A stretch of DNA of 41,150 nt. Source: Caulobacter sp. (GTDB lineage Bacteria > Pseudomonadota > Alphaproteobacteria > Caulobacterales > Caulobacteraceae). The position numbers and the translations under genes were made by a program. Positions within the stretch are counted from its first letter, which is position 1. Every line of letters begins with the position of its first letter. The notes under the pieces were generated by a model. The model saw only the letters and a program-made list of their open reading frames with translations. It ran no database searches and had not been told where the DNA came from. Positions 25,788 to 34,754 of this stretch are shown one piece after another. The stretch covers positions 1 through 41,150 of the forward strand of contig JARWZW010000051.1 in NCBI GenBank assembly GCA_029866155.1, read 5' to 3'.

Positions 25788-25922
25788 GACCCCATCCACC
25801 ATCGCTGCGCGATGGTCCCCCTGCCCCGAAGGGTCAGGATCCTCAAGGTTGCGGATGCTCCCCCAGGGCCGCGGGCCCGGTTTGGGGGAGCCGTCAGGCG
25901 CGCAGCGACTGACTAAGGGGGC
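25788..25922. repeat. Inverted pair of palindromes (REPIN-like), family 3
   Basis: Two palindromic blocks face each other: CCATCGCTGCGCGATGG (25799-25815) flanked by CCCC and TCCCCC, and GCTCCCCCA ... TGGGGGAGC (25857-25865/25883-25891) with a following GCGCAGCGACTGAC segment and GGGGGCG. The second block, read in reverse, repeats the order CCCCC-T-AGTC-GTCGCTGCGCG-TGAC-TCCCCC of the first. It lies between divergent-end genes (threonine aldolase start and SDR stop), so it is purely intergenic. Confidence 0.6.
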
Positions 25923-25927
25923 GCCTC

Positions 25928-26686
25928 CTAGAAATCCACCCGCTGGGTCACCGCTCCGTCGCAGATCAGGTTGGCGCCGGTGATGTAGCTGGCCCTGGGG
26001 CTGGCCAGGAAGACGGCGGCGCTGGCGATCTCTTCGGGTCCGCCCAGCCGGCCGAGCGGGCTGCGCTCCAGGGTGGCCTGGAAGCGATCGGGCATATGCT
26101 GCTCGATCATGTCCCAGACCCCGCCCTTGAAATAGATGGGGCCCGGCGACACCACATTGGCCCGCAGGGCCTTGGGCCCGAGGTCCCGGGCCAGGTTCTT
26201 CACATAGGGCAGCAGGGCCGCCTTGACCGAGGCGTAGGGACGCCGGGGACCGGGCACCTCGACGGCTGAGATGGTGCCGATCACCACGATGGACCCGCCG
26301 GTCGCCAGTCGTTCTGCCGCCGCCTCGCAGCCCTCGACGGTGCGCAGGATGTCGACCTCCACCGCCTGTTTCCAGCCGGCCGGGTCATTGCCCAGCCCCA
26401 TGGCGCCGCTGACATTGGAGACAAAGATGTCCAGCCCGCCCAGCGCATCGGCCGCCCGGCCCACCAGGCCGGCCAGGGCGCCTTCCTTCGACACATCAAC
26501 CGTCTCGCCCCAGGCCCGGACGCCTTTGGCCGACAGGGCGGCGACGGCGTCCGTCACCTGTTCGGCGTTGCGGGCGCAGAGGGCAACATCGCAGCCCTCC
26601 TCGGCCAGCAGATCGGCGATCGCCCGGCCAATGCCCCGAGTCCCGCCCGTAACCAGGGCGCGCTTTCCCTTAAGTCCCAGATCCAT
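25928..26686 (-). CDS. SDR family NAD(P)-dependent oxidoreductase
   Basis: The 252-residue classical short-chain dehydrogenase has the cofactor motif TGGTRGIG (residues 13-20), NVSG in the NNAG position (91-94), and the catalytic S140, Y151 and K155 (RRPYASVKAALL). The presence of CARN after beta-2 suggests NADP preference, which is weak evidence. Its C-terminal SPLGRLGGPEEIASAAVFLAS and YITGANLICDGA segments are standard. The substrate is unknown, and it is divergent from the ABC exporter, with 166 bp between them. Confidence 0.9.
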   Translation of the reverse strand: MDLGLKGKRALVTGGTRGIGRAIADLLAEEGCDVALCARNAEQVTDAVAALSAKGVRAWGETVDVSKEGALAGLVGRAADALGGLDIFVSNVSGAMGLGNDPAGWKQAVEVDILRTVEGCEAAAERLATGGSIVVIGTISAVEVPGPRRPYASVKAALLPYVKNLARDLGPKALRANVVSPGPIYFKGGVWDMIEQHMPDRFQATLERSPLGRLGGPEEIASAAVFLASPRASYITGANLICDGAVTQRVDF

Positions 26687-26852
26687 CCGTCATCTCCCCT
26701 GATTTTGCGCAGAGAGGAGCGGATAGGGGGGCGGCTGTCCAGCGGGATCGTCCCCTTCCTGCTCAAAGGCCCCTGTCGCTCAAATGCCGCTCTCGCGTGC
26801 AAACGCCCCGGCGGCCTCCCGTCGCAGGGGATTTGGCGGTATCAGCACCGCC

Positions 26853-28646
26853 ATGAGCGAACAGTACGAGGATGAGGAGGTCACCCGGGGGCGGGTGCTG
26901 TCCAATGGCCAGGTCCTGGCCTTTATCGCCCGGCTGTGGCTGCGGCGACCCTGGCTGCTGGCCACAGCCGCCGGGCTGATGGTGTTGGCGGTTCTGTTTG
27001 ACCTGATGCTGCCGACGGCGGCCCAGGCCCTGATCGACGCCGTGGCCGATCCGGCGAAGGATGCCGACCGGGCCTGGGGCGCCTGGGTCTTTTTTGTCGG
27101 GGTCTATGTGGCGTTCGTGGCCACCCGCAACGTCGCCTTCCGGTTCTGGAACCCCCTGTCTGCCCGGAACATGCGCGATCTGACGGACGAGGCCTTCCAG
27201 CGGGTCCAGGGTTTTTCCGCCGACTGGCATGCCGGCAATTTTGCCGGCTCCACCGTGCGCAAGATCAGCCGGGCCATGTGGGGCTATGATGAGGTGTCCG
27301 ACGCCCTGATCCTGTGGCTGATGCCGGCCCTGCTGGTGCTGTTCGGGCTCTGCCTGCAGATGGCGCTGAAATGGCCGCTGGTCGGGGGCCTGGCCTTCCT
27401 GGTGGTGGTGGGGTTTCTTTGGATCAATCTCTGGCTGGTGAACGTTTATGTCCGGCCGGCCAACCTGAAGTCCAACGCCCTGGACAGCCGCATCGGCGGG
27501 GCCCTGGCCGACGCCGTCACCTCCAACCCGACGGTCAAGGCCTTCGGCGCCGAGGCGCGGGAAGAGGCGCGGTTTGGCCAGGTGACCGAGGACTGGCGAC
27601 AGGCGGTCAAGGTCACCTGGAACCGGTTCATGGATGTCTGGATCCTGCAGAACCTGCTGACCATCGTGCTGCAGGCCGGGACCACGGGCATCCTGCTGAA
27701 CCTGTGGCTCAAGGGCGAGGCGACGGCGGGCGACATTGCCTTCGCCATCACCGCCTTCATGCTGATGAGCGGCTATCTGCGCAATCTGGGGGAAAACGTC
27801 CGGATGCTTCAGAAGGGGCTGGACGACGCCGAGGATGTGGCCAGCTTCGCTCGCGAGGCGCCGCAGGTGGCCGACCGGCCGGGCGCGTCCGCCTTCCGGG
27901 GCGGCCAGGGCGAAATCGTCTTTGACGCCGTGACCTTCCGCTATCGCAACGCCGAGGCGCCCCTCTATAAAGACTTCTCCCTGCGCATTGCGCCGGGCGA
28001 GAAGGTGGCCCTGGTCGGGCCCACCGGGGCCGGCAAGTCGACCTTCGTCAAGCTGATCCAGCGGCTCCATGACCTTCAGTCGGGACGCATCCTGATCGAC
28101 GGCCAGGATGTGGCCGGGGTGGTCCAGACCTCCCTGCGCGCCGCCATCGCCGTGGTGCCGCAGGACCCGGCCCTGTTCCACCGCAGCATCGGCGAGAACA
28201 TCGCCTATGCCCGGGCCGGGGCCAGCCAGGACGAGATCGAGCTGGCCGCCCGCCGGGCCCGGGCCCATGACTTCATCCAGCGCCTTCCCAAAGGTTACGA
28301 CACCCTGGTCGGCGAGCGGGGCGTGAAACTGTCCGGCGGCGAGCGCCAGCGGGTGGCCATCGCCCGGGCCTTCCTGGCCGATGCGCCCGTCCTGGTGTTC
28401 GACGAGGCCACCAGCAGCCTGGACGTCGAGACCGAACGGCTGGTCCAGGGCGCCATGGAAGAGCTGATGGCCGGCCGCACCACCATCGTCATCGCCCACC
28501 GCCTGTCGACCATCCGGGGCGCCGACCGCATCCTGGTCTTCGAAGACGGCAAGGTGGTGGAGGAGGGAACCCACAGGACCCTCAAAGCCGACGGCGGCCG
28601 CTATGCCCGGCTGGCCGCCATCGCCGAGGGCGGGGCGACGATCTAG
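26853..28646 (+). CDS. ABC transporter, fused permease and ATPase (exporter type)
   Basis: The 597-residue half-transporter has an N-terminal six-helix membrane domain (about residues 20-330) and a C-terminal ATPase. The Walker A GPTGAGKST carries K395, the signature is LSGGERQRVAIARAF (from L493), Walker B is VLVFDE with D517-E518, and the switch histidine is H549. It should function as a homodimer that exports lipids, peptides or drugs; the substrate cannot be fixed. The start MSEQYEDEEV is chosen over an ATG 23 codons upstream. The C-terminal coding tail (YARLAAIAEGGATI) has a striking DNA match at 34838-34876. Confidence 0.92.
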   Translation: MSEQYEDEEVTRGRVLSNGQVLAFIARLWLRRPWLLATAAGLMVLAVLFDLMLPTAAQALIDAVADPAKDADRAWGAWVFFVGVYVAFVATRNVAFRFWNPLSARNMRDLTDEAFQRVQGFSADWHAGNFAGSTVRKISRAMWGYDEVSDALILWLMPALLVLFGLCLQMALKWPLVGGLAFLVVVGFLWINLWLVNVYVRPANLKSNALDSRIGGALADAVTSNPTVKAFGAEAREEARFGQVTEDWRQAVKVTWNRFMDVWILQNLLTIVLQAGTTGILLNLWLKGEATAGDIAFAITAFMLMSGYLRNLGENVRMLQKGLDDAEDVASFAREAPQVADRPGASAFRGGQGEIVFDAVTFRYRNAEAPLYKDFSLRIAPGEKVALVGPTGAGKSTFVKLIQRLHDLQSGRILIDGQDVAGVVQTSLRAAIAVVPQDPALFHRSIGENIAYARAGASQDEIELAARRARAHDFIQRLPKGYDTLVGERGVKLSGGERQRVAIARAFLADAPVLVFDEATSSLDVETERLVQGAMEELMAGRTTIVIAHRLSTIRGADRILVFEDGKVVEEGTHRTLKADGGRYARLAAIAEGGATI

Positions 28647-28689
28647 GGGTCAGACCCTGACCCCCGCCCCCCAAACCACCCGCAGCCCC

Positions 28690-30231
28690 TCAGTGCCGGC
28701 TGGCGACCATGTCCCTGTCCAGGGTGCGGGCCGCCAGGAAGTAGAAGGCTGCAGCGGGGATGAACACCAGGGTGACGGCGACCAGCGACTGTCGCAGTCC
28801 TTCGCCATAGGCGGCGCGGCAGATCTGCTGCTGGGTCTCCGCCAGGGCAGACAGGTCGCGAGCCCGGCAGATGGCATTGGTCAGTTCGCCGCCAGCCCCC
28901 TGGGCCTGCAGCTGCATGCCCATGAACAGGTCGGAGAGCAGGCCGACCACCTGGGGCCCGACGCCGTTGCCGATCAGGGCTACCATGACCAGCAGGATGG
29001 CGATGGCCGAGGCGCGGGAGCGGGCCGAGACGACCCCCTGACCAATCGTGTACTGGGCGCCGATATAGGCATAGTGGAACATCGCCCCCAGGCCCCAGGT
29101 GATCAGCGCCGGCCAGTGGCCCTGCACCGACTTTGCGCCGTCCGCAGACACCACCACGCTGGCATGGTCCATCTGGTAGAAGGCGGTCAGGTAGAACGGG
29201 ATCGCCAGCAGCAGGCCGACGCCGGGGATCACCGCCACGGCCGTGCTGAAGCGGGCCGACAGCCGCGCCGTCAGCCAGCCGCCGAGGAAGGTGCCAAGCG
29301 CCGAGATCAGGGCCAGGGGCAGTCCGAAGGTCAGGGCGAATTCCCCGGGTCCGATGCCGGCGACCCGCTGGGCCATCGGCGCCTGGAAGCTGAACAGGCC
29401 GTAACCGACGAAGGCAACGAGCGAGGCCCCCATGGCCATGGTCCAGAAGGTCGGTTTGCCCGCCAGCTGACGGAAGGTGTCCAGGATGCTGGACTTCTCC
29501 ATCTGCACCGTGCCCGGTGGGTCGGAGTATCCGCGCGGCGGCTCCTTCACGGTAAAGAACATGATGGCGGCGATGATCAGTCCGGGAACGCCCAGCCCGA
29601 TGAAGGCAAAACGCCAGCCGTAGGAGCCGGTCCAGCCCATCTGGTCAGGCAGGCCCGCCAGGCCGATGGGCGCGAGCAGGGCCAGCACCGTCTCGTTGGT
29701 CAGGCCGCCAATCGGGCCGCCAAACCCATAGGCAAACGCCCCGCCGATGGTGACGCCCATGCCGAAGATGCCAAGCGCGCCGGCCCGGCTGCTCGGCTTG
29801 AAATAGTCGCCGATCAGGGAGTTGGAGGGGGGCGTGCTGCCCGCCTCGCCGATCGCCACGCCGACCCGGCAGAGCAACAGGAACAGAAACCCGGAGGCAA
29901 AGCCGCAGAGGGCGGTCATCAGGGACCAGATCGCAATGCAGATGGAGATGATCGCCACGCGATTGAAGCGGTCCGCCGCCATGGCGATCGGCACGCCCAT
30001 GAAGGCGTAGAACAGGGCAAAGGGCGGTCCGGTCAGGAAGCCGTACTGTGTGTCCGACAGCCCGAACTGGTCGATGATCGGCTGCGAGACGACGCCCAGC
30101 AGGTTCCTGTCGATGAAGTTGAGGGTGTAGATCACCGTCAGGAAGATCAGCACATAGAGCCGGTACGCCGGCGTCCCGAAATCCTGTCCGCCGGCCGGGA
30201 CTTCGCCCGCCGATGCTGCGCCTGTCGCCAA
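28690..30231 (-). CDS. MFS transporter, spinster-like
   Basis: The 513-residue major facilitator has twelve predicted helices. It contains YLLIFLTVIYTLNFIDRNLLG-type helix 1 (RLYVLIFLTVIYTLNFIDRN), GVPIAMAADRFNR between helices 2 and 3 (the MFS signature), and GEAGSTPPSNSLIGDYF in helix 5, as in the spinster/hexuronate-like group. No ATG precedes the first helix in frame; the only workable initiation site is TTG at 30231, close to a GGGGGAT sequence, which gives an N-terminus MATGAASAGEV. The substrate is unknown. It ends 43 bp after the convergent ABC exporter stop. Confidence 0.85.
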   Translation of the reverse strand: MATGAASAGEVPAGGQDFGTPAYRLYVLIFLTVIYTLNFIDRNLLGVVSQPIIDQFGLSDTQYGFLTGPPFALFYAFMGVPIAMAADRFNRVAIISICIAIWSLMTALCGFASGFLFLLLCRVGVAIGEAGSTPPSNSLIGDYFKPSSRAGALGIFGMGVTIGGAFAYGFGGPIGGLTNETVLALLAPIGLAGLPDQMGWTGSYGWRFAFIGLGVPGLIIAAIMFFTVKEPPRGYSDPPGTVQMEKSSILDTFRQLAGKPTFWTMAMGASLVAFVGYGLFSFQAPMAQRVAGIGPGEFALTFGLPLALISALGTFLGGWLTARLSARFSTAVAVIPGVGLLLAIPFYLTAFYQMDHASVVVSADGAKSVQGHWPALITWGLGAMFHYAYIGAQYTIGQGVVSARSRASAIAILLVMVALIGNGVGPQVVGLLSDLFMGMQLQAQGAGGELTNAICRARDLSALAETQQQICRAAYGEGLRQSLVAVTLVFIPAAAFYFLAARTLDRDMVASRH

Positions 30232-30723
30232 GATGGTATCCCCCGTCCCCGGCGGGTGTCTCCGCCTCTGTTATTGACCTTGACCCTAGCGACCAGCGCC
30301 GCGCGCGCAAGGCCGAAGCCGCCAGCGGCGCGGACTCCCAGGGGCGCGGGTTTCCTGGGGACGGCCTGTCCCCGTTCCTGCAGGCTGTTTGCCGCCTGTT
30401 CCGGCGCCAAAACCTGCGCAAAAGGCGCGTTGGCAAATTCCGGGGGCGCAACCGTTGTCGAGAGGCGGGCTGGCTGGCTGCATGGCCCCTCCGCGAAACG
30501 GATTCAAGTCTTTGTATTAATGAAGTTTTCTGGGTAGTCTCAACGTCAGTCCATCGCCCTCGCTCACCCTTTCACCCGGCGTCGGCCCTGTCGGAAACGT
30601 CGGATTTTGGGTCGGTTTCTGTAAGATTCTGTCGGGCGTCCTGTCAGATTTCTCCGCGGGTGCTGCGGGCCGGGCCAGGCCGTCTGCGGCCGGCTCGAAG
30701 CGGTGGGGCCATTATACTGGATT

Positions 30724-30884
30724 CCTTCTCCCCTCGAGGGAGAAGGTGGGCCGCGCAGCGGGTCGGTTGAGGGGGTCCTTCCGCGCGGCCTGTGTTTGAA
30801 AGTCCTTCTCTATCAGACCGTTACCGCCGGCGCGGCCCCTCATCCGTCGGCTTCGCCGACACCTTCTCCCTCGAGGGGAGAAGG
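30724..30884. repeat. REPIN-like element, family 1, copy A (161 bp)
   Basis: The left end (30724-30746) and right end (30862-30884) are 23-nt near-palindromes (CCTTCTCCC...GGGAGAAGG) that are exact inverted copies of each other. Inside, the arms continue as GGGTCGGTTGAGGG and, inverted, CCCCTCATCCGTCGG. The centre is TTCCGCGCGGCCTGTG, then TTGAAAGTCCTTCT. Two further copies are found at 36642 and 37044, all 161 bp. Confidence 0.85.
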
Positions 30885-30959
30885 GATTTCGACATCCCTT
30901 GACCCGCCGAACGGCGACCCGCCCGGTCGCAAGCGTCACTTTCCGGACGGGCTTTATAC

Positions 30960-31058
30960 GGGTCGTCACAGGGTTCGGTAACGAGGAAGTCAGGGCCGTC
31001 ACAGGGTTCGGTAACGACGATGTCAAAGTGGTCACGGGTTCGGGCAACCAAGGGTCTC
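30960..31058. repeat. 33-bp imperfect tandem repeats
   Basis: Two units of GTCACAGGGTTCGGTAACGA plus 13 nt (30960-30992 and 30993-31025) are followed by a diverged third (31026-31058, GTCACGGGTTCGGGCAACCA). Related single units occur in the 12.7-kb gap. The first two units differ at only a few positions. Confidence 0.75.
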
Positions 31059-31419
31059 GCGTCCCGTAAAGGTTCCGGACGGACGCGGGCGGGCGGGACA
31101 AGGGCTCTCCGAAGGCAGTCGAAGCGGCAGGGGTGATTATCGCATGAGGCCGGTCGGTCTGGGCAGCCGTCCCCTGGCGCCCCGAAAGCCGGGGGCCGAA
31201 ACCCGGGACCGGGTGGAGTTCGGTATGGTGTCCTTGGAATTCCGAAAGGCCGAAGGGCAGGATCAAGGGGAGCAGCCCGCACGGCTTTGAGGGGTGGTAA
31301 AGTAGTGTGTGTCCCCACTTTGCGGGGAAGCAGCAATTGGCATGCCCGCGAGAGATCACGGAATCGACCTCGCCTCAGCGATCCTGTAATCGTTTGACGC
31401 ACCGACCTGGGGACATCCG

Positions 31420-33081
31420 CTGCCTGACATCTTCCTATCCTACAACCGCGAGGACCAGGCGGTCGCGCGCCGGTTCGCCGAGGCGTTCGAGGCCGAGGGG
31501 TTCCGCGTCTGGTGGGACACGACCCTGCGCGCCGGCGAAGCCTATGACGAGGTGACCGAACAGGCGCTGCGGACGGCCAAGGCCGTGGTGGTGCTGTGGT
31601 CGCCGCGCTCGGTGGTCTCCCGCTGGGTGCGCGCCGAGGCGACGCTGGCGGACCGCAACAGGACCCTGGTGCCCTGCACCATCGAGCCCTGCGACCGGCC
31701 GATCATGTTCGAGTTGACCCAGACGGCGGAGCTGTCGCATTGGGATGGTTCCCCTGCGGACAAGGTGTGGCGCGCCTTCCTGGCTGACGTGCGGCGGTTG
31801 GTTTCGGAGGAGGCAGCCCCGGCAGCGGTGGCCCCGGCTCCGGTCCTTGAAGCGCCAACCGTCGAAGAAACACTCAAGCCGGGTCAGAGCGGCTCGGCGC
31901 CGTCGCTGGCGGTGCTGCCGTTCACCAACCGCTCCGGCCTGCCGGAGGATGAGGTGTTCGCCGAGGGCATGGTCGAGGATGTGATCTCGGCGCTTTCGCA
32001 GGGCGTCAATGTCCGGGTGCTGGGCTCGATGTCGACAGCGCATCTGCGCAAGAGCGTAACCACGGACCTCTCTGCTGTGGGACGCCAGCTGGGCGTGCGG
32101 TATCTGCTGGAGGGTAATGTCCGTCGTGTCGGCGCGAACCTGCGGGTCACCACACAGCTGCTGGAAGCGGAGACGGGCGAAATCGTCTGGACTGGAAAGT
32201 TCGACCGACCTCTGAGCGAGCTTGCCGAACTGCAGGAAGAGTTGGTCACGGAAATCGCCGGCAGTCTCCATACGCAGGTCTTCAGCCTTGAGATGGAGCG
32301 GGCGCTGAAGAAGCCGGGCGACATCACCGCCTGGGAGGCGGTCGCGCGATGCCTGTCCGCCTATCGCCAGTACGATTTGCAGCGCGCGCTCGGGGAAGCG
32401 AGGCGCGCTGTCGCCATTTCGCCGGATTATGCGCCGGGTCATGCCATGCTCGCCGCCACCCTGGCCAATGTTTACCTTTCCAGCCCTGACGATCCGGCAG
32501 AGGTCGCAAGCATCCGCGCCATCGCCAAACGCGCCCTTGCCCTGGCGCCGGACGACGCCTCGATTCTGGGCTCCTGCGGCCAGGCTCTCGGGCTCCTGGG
32601 TGATACCGAAGAAGCGGCTCGCCATACCCAGCGCGCCGTGCGCAAGGAGCCTGGAAGTGGTCTGGCGCATTATCTTCATGGTGGCGCTCTTTATATGCTC
32701 AACCGCCCTGAGGAGGCGCTCTCGCACCTCGAGACGGCAGAGCGCCTGATGCCAGGCTCGCACCTTATCTGGTTGATAAAGGCGTGGCAGTCGGGCCCGT
32801 ACAGGCAGCTGGGGCGCTGGGCCGAAGCGGAGGCAGCCGTCAATGAATGCCTCCGCCTCCTCCCTAACGCCGCGCCCATGTACCTTACGAAAGCGCTTGT
32901 CTGTCTGGATCTTGGACGGAATGCCGAGGCGCAAAGGCATGTCGAGACAGCGCGGCGGCTGGGCTGGGGACCGATACAGGCGGAGCGGTATTGGCGCCGC
33001 ATCGGGCCAAATAGCCCGAGCCTCGCGGACGACACCGCCACCTTAAATGCGCTCTATGCGGCGACGGAGCCGGGCGTATGA
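31420..33081 (+). CDS. TIR / TolB-like / TPR protein, first of a tandem pair (CTG start)
   Basis: The 553-residue protein has an N-terminal TIR domain (about 3-135): DIFLSYNREDQAVARRF, VWWDTTLRAGEAYDEV, VVVLWSPRSVVSRWVRAEATL. The WVRAE glutamate, about E73, aligns with the NADase glutamate of SARM1. Next is a TolB/FlgO-like domain (about 160-290, AVLPFTNRSGLPEDEVFAEG, YLLEGNVRRVGANLRVT), normally seen behind adenylate cyclase domains. TPR helices form the C-terminal half. The frame is open back to a TAA at 31387 but has no ATG, GTG or TTG before the conserved DIFLSY; CTG at 31420, six bases after GGGGA, is the only start-like codon. It may therefore be poorly translated or recently altered. 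The gene overlaps its paralogue by ATGA at 33078. Confidence 0.85.
   Translation: MPDIFLSYNREDQAVARRFAEAFEAEGFRVWWDTTLRAGEAYDEVTEQALRTAKAVVVLWSPRSVVSRWVRAEATLADRNRTLVPCTIEPCDRPIMFELTQTAELSHWDGSPADKVWRAFLADVRRLVSEEAAPAAVAPAPVLEAPTVEETLKPGQSGSAPSLAVLPFTNRSGLPEDEVFAEGMVEDVISALSQGVNVRVLGSMSTAHLRKSVTTDLSAVGRQLGVRYLLEGNVRRVGANLRVTTQLLEAETGEIVWTGKFDRPLSELAELQEELVTEIAGSLHTQVFSLEMERALKKPGDITAWEAVARCLSAYRQYDLQRALGEARRAVAISPDYAPGHAMLAATLANVYLSSPDDPAEVASIRAIAKRALALAPDDASILGSCGQALGLLGDTEEAARHTQRAVRKEPGSGLAHYLHGGALYMLNRPEEALSHLETAERLMPGSHLIWLIKAWQSGPYRQLGRWAEAEAAVNECLRLLPNAAPMYLTKALVCLDLGRNAEAQRHVETARRLGWGPIQAERYWRRIGPNSPSLADDTATLNALYAATEPGV
31426..31469 (+). repeat. 44-bp perfect direct repeat, TIR copy 1
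   Basis: The DNA encoding DIFLSYNREDQAVAR is identical over 44 bp to 33093-33136, including all third codon positions. The surrounding TIR code is about 90% identical, while the TPR parts are far more diverged. This uneven identity suggests gene conversion or selection on the TIR segment. Confidence 0.85.
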
Positions 33082-34754
33082 CCCCCGCCGCCGACATCTT
33101 CCTATCCTACAACCGCGAGGACCAGGCGGTCGCGCGGCGGTTCGCCGAAGCGTTCGAGGGCGAGGGTTTCACCGTCTGGTGGGACACCACCCTGCGCGCC
33201 GGCGAGGCCTATGACGAGGTGACCGAAGCGGCGCTTCGGACCGCAAAGGCGGTGGTGGTGCTGTGGTCGCCGCGGTCGGTGGTCTCCCGCTGGGTGCGTG
33301 CCGAGGCAACCCTTGCGGACCGCAACAAGACCCTCGTCCCCTGCATGATCGAGCCGTGCGACCGCCCGATCATGTTCGAGCTGACCCAGACTGCGGAGCT
33401 CAGCCATTGGCAGGGGGATGCGGCGGACAAGGCCTGGCAGGCGTTTCTGACCGACGTGAGGCGGTTCGTGGAGACGGCGCCGACCGCGCCTGTGACCGTC
33501 GCCCGCCCCGAGCCGGACCCTGTCCCGCCCGTCCGTGGCGCCGGCAAGCGGGGGTCCGCGCCGACGCTGGCAGTGCTACCCTTCACCAACCGGTCAGGTC
33601 TCGCCGACGATGAGGTGTTCGCCGAGGGGATGGTCGAGGATGTGATCGCCGCCCTGGCCCAGGGCGCCCACATGCGGGTGCTGGGCAGTATGGCGACCGC
33701 CAATCTCCGCCGGGAAACGATCACTGATCCGGCCGCGGTCGGCCTGCAACTGGATGTTCGCTACCTTCTGGAGGGCAATGTCCGCCGGGTCGGATCCGGC
33801 CTGAGAGTCACGACACAGCTGCTGGAAGCGGCGACGGGCGAAGTGCTGTGGGCCGGGCGGTTCGACCGTCCGCTGACGGAGCTGGCCGACCTGCAGGAAG
33901 AGCTTGTGCTGGAGGTCGCCGCCCGTCTGGACATACAGGTGTCCAACCTGGAAATGGAAAGGGCGCTCAGAAAGCCCGGCGACCTCACCGCCTGGGAAGC
34001 CGTGATGCGCAGCCTTTCGGCGACCCAGCATCTGGACGCCCCCAGCCTCTTGCGCGGCCTTGAGGACGCGCGAAACGCAGTCGCCATTGACCCCGACTAT
34101 GCCCTGGCCCACGCGGCGGTGGCCCAGAGTTCGGCCCTCCTGTATTGGCTCTCGAGTCTCGACGATCCATCGGAGGTCAGGCTGATCCGTCGACATGTCG
34201 ATCGTGCCCTGGAGCTGGGACCGGGAGATCCCCTTGTTCTGACCTATGCGGGCGCGGGGCTGTTTTACTGCGGTTACAGGGAAGAAGCCCATCGATGCCT
34301 CGCCCGGGCCGTCGCCAGGTTGCCCGGAAACGGACTGGCTCACTATATCTACGGAGCTGCCTGCAGTTTTCTTGATCGCACCGACGAGGCGCTGGAACAC
34401 TGCCAGACCAGCCTTCGGTTGATGCAGGGATCACCGCTGCTCTGGGGCGTTTTCGCCACGAAGGCCAACGCGCTCATCCGGGCCGGTCGATGGGACGAGG
34501 CGATGGATCAGCTGGATGAAAGCCTCGCCCTCAATCCCGACGGCAGCATTATCCGGCTGCAGCAGGCGATCTGCTACCGCCACCTGGGTCGACACGCCGA
34601 AGCCCGTCGACTGTTCGCCTTGGCGCGAACGGTCGACTGGTCCCTCGCCCAGATGGAAACCTGGTTCCAGCGGGTGATGATCGGCAATCCGGTTCTGGAC
34701 GAGCACATCGCCCATATCCGCGCCCTCTGGGCCGAGGCGCATGGCCAGCCATGA
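33078..34754 (+). CDS. TIR / TolB-like / TPR protein, second of a tandem pair
   Basis: The 558-residue paralogue of the upstream gene has the same three-part order: TIR (about 5-138, with E76 in RWVRAEATLADR as the likely NADase glutamate), TolB-like domain (about 163-295, TLAVLPFTNRSGLADDEVFAEG, YLLEGNVRRVGSGLRVT) and TPR repeats to the end (MEDARNAVAIDPDYALAHA-like, then ALEHCQTSLRLMQGSPLLWG). No transmembrane segment or signal peptide is seen, so it should be cytosolic. TIR domains of this bacterial type either cleave NAD+ or act as signalling adaptors; which holds here is unknown. The start MTPAADIF lies inside the stop of the first gene (ATGA), and its own stop again overlaps an ATG that begins the third, broken TIR copy. 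Confidence 0.93.
   Translation: MTPAADIFLSYNREDQAVARRFAEAFEGEGFTVWWDTTLRAGEAYDEVTEAALRTAKAVVVLWSPRSVVSRWVRAEATLADRNKTLVPCMIEPCDRPIMFELTQTAELSHWQGDAADKAWQAFLTDVRRFVETAPTAPVTVARPEPDPVPPVRGAGKRGSAPTLAVLPFTNRSGLADDEVFAEGMVEDVIAALAQGAHMRVLGSMATANLRRETITDPAAVGLQLDVRYLLEGNVRRVGSGLRVTTQLLEAATGEVLWAGRFDRPLTELADLQEELVLEVAARLDIQVSNLEMERALRKPGDLTAWEAVMRSLSATQHLDAPSLLRGLEDARNAVAIDPDYALAHAAVAQSSALLYWLSSLDDPSEVRLIRRHVDRALELGPGDPLVLTYAGAGLFYCGYREEAHRCLARAVARLPGNGLAHYIYGAACSFLDRTDEALEHCQTSLRLMQGSPLLWGVFATKANALIRAGRWDEAMDQLDESLALNPDGSIIRLQQAICYRHLGRHAEARRLFALARTVDWSLAQMETWFQRVMIGNPVLDEHIAHIRALWAEAHGQP
33093..33136 (+). repeat. 44-bp perfect direct repeat, TIR copy 2
   Basis: This is the partner of 31426-31469, 1667 bp downstream in the same orientation. 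Recombination between the two would delete exactly one gene-length unit and fuse the first TIR start to the second TPR tail in frame. Confidence 0.85.

Larger units (their letters stand above)
30232..31419. repeat. 1.19-kb gene-free region built from repeats
   Basis: This stretch has no credible gene. From left to right it holds the MFS promoter side, a degenerate repeat (30560-30720) ending GAAGCGG...CATTATACTGG, a full 161-bp REPIN-like element (30724-30884), a second degenerate repeat with 33-bp tandem units (30960-31055) ending CGAAGCGG...GATTATCGCA (about 31130-31145), and an ordinary stretch (31150-31419) that should contain the promoter of the TIR pair. A minus-strand ORF of 215 codons (30712-31359) crosses both repeats and reads PNPVTALTSSLPNPV, so it is repeat-derived. 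Confidence 0.6.

Noticed and set aside
28603..30537. 644-codon plus-strand ORF opposite the MFS transporter
   Set aside because: Composition is Gly/Gln/Arg/His-rich with no fold; the minus strand encodes a clear 12-helix transporter.
30712..31359. 215-codon minus-strand ORF with PNPVTALTSSL repeats
   Set aside because: It spans the 161-bp element and the 33-bp tandem repeats and has no domain or RBS; the repeat units explain its sequence.
31150..31419. Small ORF 31307-31555 as the start of the first TIR gene
   Set aside because: It is in a different frame from the TIR domain and reads arginine-rich nonsense across it.
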